A DNA stretch of 64,000 nucleotides from SYLG01 sp965226945 (lineage in GTDB: Bacteria; Planctomycetota; Planctomycetia; Gemmatales; Gemmataceae): positions 4,960,001 through 5,024,000 of the forward strand of contig OZ245717.1 of assembly GCA_965226945.1 (NCBI GenBank), read 5' to 3'. This document shows, one piece after another, positions 53,387 to 60,681 of this stretch. Below the pieces are notes generated by a model. That model did not search any database. It had not been told where the DNA came from and worked only from the letters and a program-made list of their open reading frames with translations. Within the stretch, counting starts at the first letter, position 1, and each line of letters begins with the position of its first letter. The position numbers and the translations under genes are program-made.

Positions 53387-53791
53387 GTGGAACCGATTAA
53401 ACGGGTTATAGGGCTTGGGGATAGCGAGGTTAAAGAGAAGGCCATTCGTCGACGGTTCGACAAGGAATACAAGATTCGGGTTCTTGAAGAGGTGGATCGT
53501 GCGGAAGGAACCCGGAAGGTGGTCGAGATATTAAGACGAGAAGGGATCTATCGTTCCCAACTGGACGACTGGCGCCGCAAGCGGGCCCAAGGGGCATTCG
53601 GAGCGGACAAGATACCAGCCAAGGGGTCAAAAAAGCTTGGCCCTGCGAAAGAGATGGAAAAACTTCGCCGCCAGGTAGCAGGTCTTGAGAAAGAGCTGCT
53701 TCACGCGCGGACAATTATTGGGATTCAAAAAAAAGTGGCGAGTTTAATGGGGAGACCGTTCAAGAGCGACGGAACTCCCGAAACCAAGTAA
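53387..53791 (+). CDS. IS-A transposase OrfA
   Basis: A 134-residue helix-turn-helix DNA-binding protein of IS3-family elements, starting at GTG 53387. The HTH region is at RRFDKEYKIRVLEEVDRAEGTRKVVEILRREGIYRSQLDDW (split in two here), followed by a leucine-zipper-like helix (EKLRRQVAGLEKELLHA). Near the end is CAAAAAAAAG (53726-53735) at which a -1 ribosomal frameshift would fuse OrfA to OrfB, the usual IS3 mechanism. OrfA itself remains intact. Confidence 0.88.
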   Translation: MEPIKRVIGLGDSEVKEKAIRRRFDKEYKIRVLEEVDRAEGTRKVVEILRREGIYRSQLDDWRRKRAQGAFGADKIPAKGSKKLGPAKEMEKLRRQVAGLEKELLHARTIIGIQKKVASLMGRPFKSDGTPETK

Positions 53792-54624
53792 TCGTAGAGG
53801 TCCGGGAAAATCGTGGATTAATTTGTCTTCGCAAAGCCTGCCGTGACCTCGGCGTTTCTCGTGCCAGCTATTACCGGTATGGACGACCAGTCGAGCCGTT
53901 CTGCGGACCTCGGCTGCCCAAGCATGTTCCCCGGGCCTTGACCGCACCGGAGCGGGAGGAGGTCCGGGCCATCCTTTACAGCGAGCGATTCGCTGACAGT
54001 TCGGTGCGGGAAGTTCACGCCACTCTTCTCGACGAGAGAAGGCACCTGTCGTCGGTGAGGACCATGTATCGGATTCTCGCCAGAGACGGCGCAAGCCGCG
54101 AGAGGCGGGACCAACTTCGGCACCCCAGCTATGGAAAGCCGGAATTGCTGGCCACCGGGATCCATCAGGTCTGGTCCTGGGATATCACGATGATTCGTGG
54201 CCCGGTGAAAGGGCAGCACTATCGTCTGTATGTCCTTTTGGACATCTTCAGCCGCTATGTGGTCGGTTGGACGTTGGCGGGAAAAGAATCGGGTACCATC
54301 GCCCGAATGTTGATTGCCGAGACGGCAAAAAGGGAGGGAGTTCCAGAAGGCCAGCTAACGATTCACAGTGATCGAGGTGCACCAATGGTGTCCCGTGAAG
54401 TCAGCCAGATGCTGGCAGACCTGGGAGTGACCAGGTCTCAAAGCAGACCGCAGGTTTCCAATGACAACCCGTATTCGGAAAGCCAGTTCAAGACCCTGAA
54501 ATATCACTCAACCTTTCCCGATCGCTTCGAGAGCTTTGACGCGGCGCGTACCTTTGTGCTGGTTCAGCGTGAACTGGAAGAATTGGCTCAACGAGTTAGT
54601 TACAAGTTGGCCTCAATTTGAGGT

Positions 54625-56013
54625 TCAAGGTATTGTAGGATTGTTGATTTTCGGATCTACGGGTTCCTCCCTGGGTTTCTCGTTACTTCGGATGTCAGGC
54701 AGTATGGGCAAAGTTACGGCGAGCCTTTTGCAAAGGTCGATTGCCGCGTCATACGGCGATTGACTCGTGGCTTTGGTCCACAAGTCCAAGGCGTTTCCAG
54801 ATCGGCCGCATTTGAAGCAGTGGAAGGCGTTCTTGTCCAAGTTGGCCGAGAAGCAGCGAGAGATTCCGGAAGTAGATCCATGAAGTGGGCATGGACCGCG
54901 TCGCTGTGCACCTTGGCTGGTCGTGGGCTGGAATCCAAGCAACGATAGTACGGCCGCAAGGCTCACGGCCGCTTTGACAGCAATGAAGTCGATGGCTGGC
55001 CGAACCGGCGCTGCGGACGGCCGCAGCGGCTCTTGGCGTTGAGCCTGACGCATCTGTTGGCGCCGCTCACGTGCTTCATTGAGCTTCCTGTCCCGTTCGA
55101 GGAAGATCTCTTTGTCCTTGCCATTGAGTCTGTCCTGGGGGGTGACATATCCGATCGCGGAGTTGAGGCGGACGGTGTTGTAGTGGGTGGTGAAATCCGT
55201 AACCAAGCGTCGCGCGTCTTCGAGGGACAGCGGCACCATCACCCGGATGCACTCGCCTTTAAGCGTCTTGTGCCAGCGCTCGATCTTGCCGTTGGATTGG
55301 GGGTAATACGGCGATGTTTTGACATGGGTCATGCCAGCAACGCGAATGAATTCCTTGAAGTCCTTGGCAACGAACTGAGGTCCATTGTCGCTGATGATCC
55401 GCGGCCTTGCATCGGGGTGGCTTTCGCGGGCGCGCTGTAGGATGGTTTCCACATCGGATTCCTCCATTTTCTCCCGGATTTCCCAATGAACGATGAAGCG
55501 GCTTGCTCCGTCGAGGACTGAACAGAGGAAGTAAAAGGTGCCGGCAATGTTGAGGTAACTGACATCAATGTGCCAGTGCTCATGCGGGACGAGCGGTTGA
55601 ACGAAGCCCGTACCCTTCTTTGAAGGCGCAGGTGAAGAACCGGCCAGCAATCCAGCGCGTTTCAACACGCGATAGACGCTGGCCGGACTGCATGCGACAA
55701 CATCGGCATCGAGCATCATGAACGTCAGGCGCCGATAGCCTTCGAGTGGATGAAGCCGATTGAATACGCGGATCTTCTCCTTCTCATCATCGGTCAGCCA
55801 ATGATCGCGCGGCACCAGCGCATTGTGCTCGTTCACCTTGCCGAAGCGCTGCTTCCAATCGTGAAACTTGCTGGAACCGATGCCGACCCAGCCGACAAAA
55901 CGTGCCTTCGGAATCTCGGTCTTGCCATTCCAGAGGTTGATGAAATCAACAACGATATCACGGGTATCGTGAGGAACCCAGCAGCCTTTCAGGTCTCCCC
56001 AAGCTCTTTTTTT
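54625..56013 (-). CDS. IS-B transposase OrfB with C-terminal CHC2 zinc finger
   Basis: A DDE integrase-core transposase, read from a -1 frameshift at the A7 run 56013-56007 or from an internal GTG at 55836. The core has Asp in HWHIDVSYLN, Asp in IISDNGPQF and Glu in NGKIERWHKT. After the family's usual end, a Gln/Arg-rich linker leads to an extra domain: CPLHGS, FSANLDKNAFHCFKCGRSGNALDLW, the C-x2-H and C-x2-C pattern of the DnaG/CHC2 primase zinc finger. Translated from the frameshift, OrfB is about 460 residues. The zinc finger may help bind single-stranded or replicating DNA. Confidence 0.85.
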   Translation of the reverse strand, partial: KKRAWGDLKGCWVPHDTRDIVVDFINLWNGKTEIPKARFVGWVGIGSSKFHDWKQRFGKVNEHNALVPRDHWLTDDEKEKIRVFNRLHPLEGYRRLTFMMLDADVVACSPASVYRVLKRAGLLAGSSPAPSKKGTGFVQPLVPHEHWHIDVSYLNIAGTFYFLCSVLDGASRFIVHWEIREKMEESDVETILQRARESHPDARPRIISDNGPQFVAKDFKEFIRVAGMTHVKTSPYYPQSNGKIERWHKTLKGECIRVMVPLSLEDARRLVTDFTTHYNTVRLNSAIGYVTPQDRLNGKDKEIFLERDRKLNEARERRQQMRQAQRQEPLRPSAAPVRPAIDFIAVKAAVSLAAVLSLLGFQPTTSQGAQRRGPCPLHGSTSGISRCFSANLDKNAFHCFKCGRSGNALDLWTKATSQSPYDAAIDLCKRLAVTLPILPDIRSNEKPREEPVDPKINNPTIP

Positions 56014-56303
56014 AAAAGGACATGCTCTTCCATGAGCTCAGCAAGCACGGCGTCCTTACGCTGAAGCTTTGCCTCAAGCCGCTCGATCTTCTGGTTCTTG
56101 GCATCCTCGACCGCCTTCGACTTGCGGCCGTTATCGAACGCTGTGTGGCCGTTCTCGAAAAACTCCTTGAGCCAGGCATAAAACTGGGTCGGGTAAATGT
56201 CGTACTCATCGCACAAATCCGACACCGCGACCTTGTCGATCAGGTGCCTCTTGAGGATTGCTACCTTCTCACTGCCCGAAAAATGACGCCGTGCCTTTTT
56301 CAT
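55989..56303 (-). CDS. IS-B transposase OrfA
   Basis: A 104-residue helix-turn-helix protein (RRHFSGSEKVAILKRHLIDKVAVSDLCDEYDIYPTQFYAWL in the HTH, with split here) followed by a leucine-zipper-like helix (KIERLEAKLQRKDAVLAELMEEHVLLKKE). It starts at ATG 56303. Its last codons hold the A7 run (56013-56007) where a -1 frameshift would join it to OrfB. The same arrangement as in other IS3-family elements. Confidence 0.88.
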   Translation of the reverse strand: MKKARRHFSGSEKVAILKRHLIDKVAVSDLCDEYDIYPTQFYAWLKEFFENGHTAFDNGRKSKAVEDAKNQKIERLEAKLQRKDAVLAELMEEHVLLKKELGET

Positions 56304-56675
56304 CGCGATTCACCCTCAGGTTAAAATTAACCCGATCGGGCCGATCTTCCAGTTCCGGCTGAGGCAAAACACCTTCCTTCGAGGATTCTTCGAGTGGTAC
56401 AACCAACATCACCATCATGAAGGGCTCCAGATGCTGACCCCGGGAGTGGTTCATTCTGGACGGGCCGATGAGGTCTTAGCTGAACGACGCGAGACGATGC
56501 ATCGAGCTCATGCGCGCCATCCCGAGCGCTTTGTGAAGGGGATCCCTGCCTTCAAAGCGTTTCCAAAAGAGGTCTGGATCAACAAGCCAACTTTCGATTC
56601 AAAGCACCCCTGCAAATCGGCAAAGAAAACCCTGCCGCAAAACCAACCGCTCGGCCAAACGCCGTGCAACCAAAA

Positions 56676-56738
56676 GCATGAATTGGTACCAAAGGGAGCC
56701 TCACGGGAAGCTGGGCTCCCTTTGGTGCCAGTTCATGC
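56676..56738 (+). repeat. 25-bp inverted repeat near the right end of IS-A
   Basis: GCATGAATTGGTACCAAAGGGAGCC pairs with its complement with two G-T mismatches, over a 13-base loop. It lies after the conserved part of OrfB and before the right end of IS-A. It could be a terminator or a palindromic repeat inserted into IS-A. Confidence 0.65.
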
Positions 56739-56855
56739 GACCCTCGCATAAAAGAACAGCCCAGGCATGGACCAGGTCTTGATCAATCGACGCAGTGAAC
56801 GCCTTCTGTACAAATCAGGAAAATTGGTCTCAAAGATGTTGACACATTCCGGATC

Positions 56856-57067
56856 GTCTTGCGATTCTTGATGATCAGTAGTTCCGCGCCGACGATCGTG
56901 CCGGCTTTCACATACCCCGCGACCTCGTCGGCAATGGCCTGAAGGTTTTCCGCTTTGAGGCCCACCTCTTCCGGTTTCGCGGCTGCAAAGGCGAGACGGT
57001 CTTGGGCCGCCGCCATGTCTGCAAAGAAGAGAGGAATGCCCATCAGAAGTTGTCGCATCATGTTCAT
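56856..57067 (-). pseudogene. Serine hydrolase, 5' part, split by IS-A
   Basis: The N-terminal 70 residues of the hydrolase whose remainder is at 51739-53311. It begins at ATG 57067, ten bases after AAGGA, with a signal sequence (MRQLLMGIPLFFADMAAAQ) and then AKPEEVGLKAENLQAIADEVAGYVKAGTIVGAELLIIKNRKTI. The insertion of IS-A breaks the frame after this. The open frame continues for 23 more codons into IS-A and stops at 56783. The split product lacks SxxK and cannot be active. Confidence 0.88.
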
Positions 57068-57402
57068 TTCGATCCATTCCTTGACGTTGGCAACGAGCTG
57101 GAGGAATTTTGAGTGCTGGTTGTTCGTTTGGCGATTGTCTCGCTGAAACCAAAGGAAAACGGACGAGGCTCGACTAAAGGCCAGGATCTTTATTGTATTA
57201 GGTCAATAGTACAAGATCTCCCTGGCAGGTCAAGACACGAATGTGAGCGATAGGAATTGGAAGCGCCTGATCCGTGAAGCCGGAGGTATGCCAGCAAAGC
57301 GATCTGCTAGTAGTCGTTTGCCGATTTGAGGGAACTGCTAAAGGTGTTGGCCATCTCGTCCATCTGACGAATGGTTGTTATCTGGTATAAGGAAATTCGG
57401 CC
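57068..57402. other. Gene-free stretch
   Basis: The 335-base space between the hydrolase start (minus) and the small protein at 57403 (plus). It must hold the hydrolase promoter and perhaps one for the small protein. I see no known repeat, RNA or recognisable gene in it; an AT-rich patch lies at about 57180-57215. Confidence 0.3.
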
Positions 57403-57759
57403 TTGAATACTCCAACTCCCGAGGATGCCATCCGCAGAGCGATTGCCAGTTTACCTTGGTTGCACGAACTGGCTGAATATGCGGTCAATCGGCATGGTTT
57501 CGGTGACTCGGACGGCGGGAATGGTTTGACCTATCCGGGCGACCTCGATGAGTATGATCGAGAGGTCGCTGGCATCAACATTCCTGAAGGATTTATCCAA
57601 GTGTACGGCCGTTGGGGGCCGCCGCATGGTTACGAATTGCTGGTTCTCGAAACAGACTATCTCACCATTCTTGGGCAAATGTTGGCGGATAAAGGGTACT
57701 CAGCAGAATGCAGACAGGTCAGGTCGCTACTCAGTGCGCTGTACCGTGCAAAGCTGTGA
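57403..57759 (+). CDS. Small protein of unknown function
   Basis: A 118-residue soluble protein starting at TTG 57403, nine bases after AAGGAA. It is helical at the start (AIRRAIASLPWLHELAEYAV), then contains NIPEGFIQVYGRWGPPHGYELLVLETDYLTILGQML and a C-terminal helix. The family is unknown to me. It stands alone beside the disrupted hydrolase gene and could be part of the accessory gene set. Confidence 0.5.
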   Translation: MNTPTPEDAIRRAIASLPWLHELAEYAVNRHGFGDSDGGNGLTYPGDLDEYDREVAGINIPEGFIQVYGRWGPPHGYELLVLETDYLTILGQMLADKGYSAECRQVRSLLSALYRAKL

Positions 57760-57959
57760 AGCCATCATGTGCAATCGCAATCCATGAATTTCGAGCAGTG
57801 GGTCTTCTGATTGCCCTAATTTTCCCATGTGATTCGCATCGAGGGCCATCTATCTTGATCAAAAGTCGATTTTCCCAATTTGATGGATCATCCGCTTTCC
57901 CCGTGTGATCTCCCGTTTCCAAGCGGAGCCGCGGCCGCATGTTTTTGAGGGGCCAGCTG

Positions 57960-59096
57960 ATGATCGCGAATGTTGCCTGGCGTTGGACACTGCTTTGCGC
58001 CACATTATTTCTTGCTTCGTGCGGCCCTCGGGAGAACGCGCCCGTTTCGCCGAAAGGCACCGCCGCGGCGGCAACAAAACCAACTCCGCCTTTGTCGTTG
58101 CCCATTCCTGCGGCGATGCCTGAGCGTCTGAACGACGCGGATTTCAAAGGAATGGATGCAGACGATCTCTTCGCTTTGGGCCGCGCTGCCGCAGACAAAA
58201 AAGACTACAAAATTGCGGCGATCGCCCAGTACTGGCATGTTCAGAAATCACGCACGGGCCAATATGACCTGGCATGTTACCTGGCTCAAACGAGGATGAT
58301 CGAACCGGCTTTCTACTGGCTGCAAATCGCTGCCCTCGAAGAAGGGGTCGACACCGAACATGCCCAGCGAGATGAAGATCTCACCTCGCTCCGAGCCGAC
58401 GGGCGCTGGGGTGAAGTGCTGCGGTTCATGGAGGATTGCAACCGTTATTTTGAAACGGCCGACCTTGCCCGAACCGTTCTCATCTTGCCCAAAGACTACA
58501 AAAAAATGGATGCCATTCCGGCAGTGGTCTGGATGCATGGATTTGGGTCAAAACCTGAGGATCTCATCAACGAATCGGCCCAGCACTGGGCCGATTCACT
58601 CCATGTCGCATTGATCGGAGTGAGTGCCACCAAGCCGAGGGGACCGAACAGTTTTGTCTGGGCCGAAGAAGGAGAGAGAAATATCAAGCGGCTACAAACC
58701 GCCATGACCGAAGTAAGCGATCGTGTCACGATCGAAAAAGGAAAGGTCATCTTGATGGGGTTTTCGCAGGGGGCGCAGGTGGGGCTTGAGATCGCCGCGC
58801 AGTACCCCGAGGAATATGCGGGCGCAATCGTCCTTTCTCCTGGAGCGACCCTGAATCTCGACAAGATCAAACCGGCGGCCCTGATCGCCAAGCGCGGATT
58901 CGTGGTTTCTCTCGGTGCACAAGAACATCCAGGGAATGTGCAACTCGCCACACAAGACGCCAAGTGGTTGCGCAATGCTCAGGCGAAGCTGATCTTTAAG
59001 CCCTATCCTGGTGTCTCGTCGCACTCGTTCCCAGCGGATTTCGACAAGCGATTTCCCGAATGGGTCGATTTCATCTTCAAAGCGAATGGTGCATGA
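57960..59096 (+). CDS. Lipoprotein with repeat region and alpha/beta hydrolase domain
   Basis: A 378-residue exported lipoprotein. The start at 57960 follows GAGGGG with a good spacing and yields MIANVAWRWTLLCATLFLASCGP, with lipobox LASC. Residues 60-150 form a TPR-like helical segment (DADDLFALGRAAADKKDYKIAAIAQYWHVQ, LACYLAQTRMIEPAFYWLQIAAL). The C-terminal 200 residues are an alpha/beta hydrolase: VVWMHGFGSKP, MGFSQGAQVGLEIAAQYP with the nucleophilic Ser, and a late His in SSHSFPADF. It resembles carboxylesterase/phospholipase-type proteins; the combination is unusual. Confidence 0.8.
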   Translation: MIANVAWRWTLLCATLFLASCGPRENAPVSPKGTAAAATKPTPPLSLPIPAAMPERLNDADFKGMDADDLFALGRAAADKKDYKIAAIAQYWHVQKSRTGQYDLACYLAQTRMIEPAFYWLQIAALEEGVDTEHAQRDEDLTSLRADGRWGEVLRFMEDCNRYFETADLARTVLILPKDYKKMDAIPAVVWMHGFGSKPEDLINESAQHWADSLHVALIGVSATKPRGPNSFVWAEEGERNIKRLQTAMTEVSDRVTIEKGKVILMGFSQGAQVGLEIAAQYPEEYAGAIVLSPGATLNLDKIKPAALIAKRGFVVSLGAQEHPGNVQLATQDAKWLRNAQAKLIFKPYPGVSSHSFPADFDKRFPEWVDFIFKANGA

Positions 59097-59103
59097 GGAC
59101 CGA

Positions 59104-59126
59104 TTGCGCCATTCTCAATGGCGCAA
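59104..59126. terminator. Hairpin between convergent genes
   Basis: A perfect 10-bp stem TTGCGCCATT with AATGGCGCAA over a three-base loop, eight bases after the lipoprotein hydrolase stop. There is no T-tract. It is likely a terminator for the plus-strand gene. Confidence 0.5.
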
Positions 59127-59222
59127 GCCCAAGGTTTCGCACACGGTGCAATTTCGTAAATTTGATGTCTAATTTGTATTAGAATTGTCGGAGCTATTTA
59201 ACGCTAAGTCTATTTAAGGTGG

Positions 59223-59744
59223 CTATTTCTTGCCCAGCGCATCCAATAGTGCCTTGACTCCTGCCTTCGCCACCTCCGCATCCTGCTCCCCGCTTCCGCC
59301 GCCGACTCCCACCGCGCCGACAACTTGGCCGTCGATGACAATAGGAATTCCTCCTTTGAGGGGCGTGAATTTGCCGTTGCTCGCACCTTGCAGAGCCAGG
59401 CTCAAAAGGACGTTGGGTTCGCCGTTGACAGGTTGCGTGCCCGTCTCTTGGCGGACTGTGGCCGCGGAAGTCGCTTTCGCAAGCGCAGTCGTAACGCTTG
59501 CCGGACGCGCGCCGTCCATGCGTGCGAACGCGAGCAAGTGGCCGCCATCATCGACGACGGCAATGTTGCTCTTCAGGCCCATGGATTCTGCTTTTGCCTT
59601 GGCCGCTTTCAGGATTGTCTCCGCGCCCGCCAGATTGAGCTGGATGCGCTCGCGCGTGATCAGAGGCTTATCCTCCTGGGCAACAAGGAGGGAGGGGAAT
59701 GCGAATGCAACAAGCACCATGACTGGGGAGAGCGTGGGTGACAA
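59223..59744 (-). CDS. GlcG/HbpS-like secreted heme-binding family protein
   Basis: A 173-residue protein of the GlcG/HbpS (DUF336) family, proteins that form octamers and in Streptomyces bind heme. The signal sequence (VMVLVAFAFPSLLVAQE) indicates export. Family blocks are LNLAGAETILKAAKAKAESMGLKSNIAVVDDGGHLLAFARMDGA, PLKGGIPIVIDGQVVGAVGVGGGSGEQD and VAKAGVKAL. The likely start is TTG 59744 with GGAGG five bases before it; an ATG at 59720 and a TTG at 59786 are alternatives. Heme binding is not certain from sequence. Confidence 0.82.
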   Translation of the reverse strand: MSPTLSPVMVLVAFAFPSLLVAQEDKPLITRERIQLNLAGAETILKAAKAKAESMGLKSNIAVVDDGGHLLAFARMDGARPASVTTALAKATSAATVRQETGTQPVNGEPNVLLSLALQGASNGKFTPLKGGIPIVIDGQVVGAVGVGGGSGEQDAEVAKAGVKALLDALGKK

Positions 59745-59801
59745 GGGAACCTCCGAATTACCGGACCAAGATCGGGAGAGAGCCAACGGCGATGCCGGAA
59801 T

Positions 59802-60128
59802 CTAGGGCATTATAGAAGATCGAATTTGATGTGGTTGTTTGATAAAAAGACAGCAGGCTTGAATGGCCCCGACCCCCTTGACGCTGTGGCGCATGCCGCC
59901 CGGAATCCAGACGGCGCACTGCGGCGGCACGATCCATAGTCCTTGCGGCACTTCACAGCTTTACATGCCACGCGCCACAAATAGAAGTAGCGCCTTGCGG
60001 TGCTTGTGGGCGTCGAGCTCCATACCGCCAGCGCCCGTAACGATGCTTGCGCCCACCGCCATCACCGTTCGCGGCACCAGGTCGGGATCGACGAAATCGT
60101 CTTGGCCTTCGTAAATAGGCATGTTCAT
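59802..60128 (-). pseudogene. AraC-family regulator, cupin part, truncated with a stop
   Basis: A remnant of an AraC-type transcription factor. The first part reads NMPIYEGQDDFVDP, AVGASIVTGAGGMELDAHKHRKALLLFVARGM, then a TAA at 59961. The same frame goes on with CEVPQGLWIVPPQCAVWIPGGMRHSVKGVGAIQACCLF, which is the usual cupin half of such regulators. After that the frame ends at 59802, with no DNA-binding domain. It is therefore broken at two places. Confidence 0.82.
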
Positions 60129-60293
60129 CAACCTAAAGAAGCCCTGAAGGGGCACTGGCCGGATTCCAACATCATTTGGCAGAATCTCCTCATTCGGTCA
60201 AAGCGAATTCTCGATATTCTCCAACCTGCATCACCGGCCTCGGCGATCACCAAGGCCATTAACACGGACTCAGGAAGGAGAGAATTTCGTATC

Positions 60294-60602
60294 ATGGAAT
60301 CGCTGACCACCGGGCAAATCGCCGATCTCGTGGTGATTCGTGTTGGCGATGCCCTGGAAACCTTAAAAGGCGGTATCGGCGATCAGATCGACCTGGTGCA
60401 TCTCGATGGGGCATTTCACCTTTACCTGCCCGTACTAAAGCTCCTGGAGCCTCACCTGAAGTCAAGCGCCTTGATCATTGGTGAGAATGCGGTCGAACCA
60501 GGCTACCTCGAGTATGTGCGCAACCCTGCCAAGGGATACCTCTCCCTTGCCCTTCCGTTCGATCCGACACGAGGCAATGAATTCACAATCTTCACCGGGT
60601 GA
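60294..60602 (+). pseudogene. SAM-dependent methyltransferase remnant (C-terminal part)
   Basis: The last 100 residues of a class I O-methyltransferase: IADLVVIRVGDALETLKGGIGDQIDLVHLDGAFHLYLPVLKLLEPHLKSSALIIGENA, then the YLEYVRNPAKGYLSLALPF and NEFTIFTG end. The N-terminal half, with the SAM-binding glycine motif, is missing; upstream there is only non-coding sequence next to the AraC remnant. Both pieces may stem from one divergent pair that was deleted in part. Confidence 0.72.
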
Positions 60603-60681
60603 CCGCGCTGGCGGTGCGTTGGAGCTCCGTAGAATGGCTCCACCTCGCCATGGACGCCCCCACCCAGGGAAAACGCCTTCC

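Larger units (their letters stand above)
54555..56371 (-). mobile_element. IS-B: IS3-like element with zinc-finger transposase
   Basis: 1817 bases, ending TGTGCTGG at 54555 and, on the other strand, TGTTTTGC at 56371. The ends form inverted repeats sharing TCAGC then GAACTGGAAGA. CCTT is duplicated on both sides (54551-54554, 56372-56375). It lies in IS-A's orfB in the opposite orientation. Both reading frames of its transposase are open and the ends are present, so it may still be mobile. Confidence 0.9.
53728..56751 (+). pseudogene. IS-A transposase OrfB, interrupted by IS-B
   Basis: The DDE transposase of IS-A. From the slippery run to 54554 it reads an HTH-like segment (ACRDLGVSRASYYRY), then the DDE core: Asp in WSWDITMIRG, Asp in HSDRGAP and Glu in NPYSESQFKTLKY. 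The rest, FLRGFFEWYNQHHHHEGLQMLTPGVVHSG to VWINKP, lies after IS-B from 56372. Deleting 54555-56375 joins the two in frame as FDAARTFLRGFFEW. Beyond INKP the frame runs to 56751 through non-conserved sequence that includes a 25-bp hairpin. The gene is inactive as it stands. Confidence 0.9.
53312..56850 (+). mobile_element. IS-A: IS3-family element with nested IS-B
   Basis: Terminal inverted repeats lie four bases inside each end: TGTGCCAACATGACGTGAGACC at 53316 against TGTGTCAACATCTTTGAGACC read back from 56846. GGATC flanks both sides (53307-53311 and 56851-56855). Without IS-B and one CCTT, the element is 1718 bases. It carries orfA (53387-53791) and orfB (53728 onwards) read through an eight-A slippery run at 53727-53734. 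The element has been interrupted by IS-B, so it can no longer make its transposase. It disrupts the serine hydrolase gene. Confidence 0.9.

Noticed and set aside
46848..60602. Integrated phage or ICE at tRNA-Pro
   Set aside because: No integrase, phage or conjugation gene and no second copy of the tRNA 3' end were seen.
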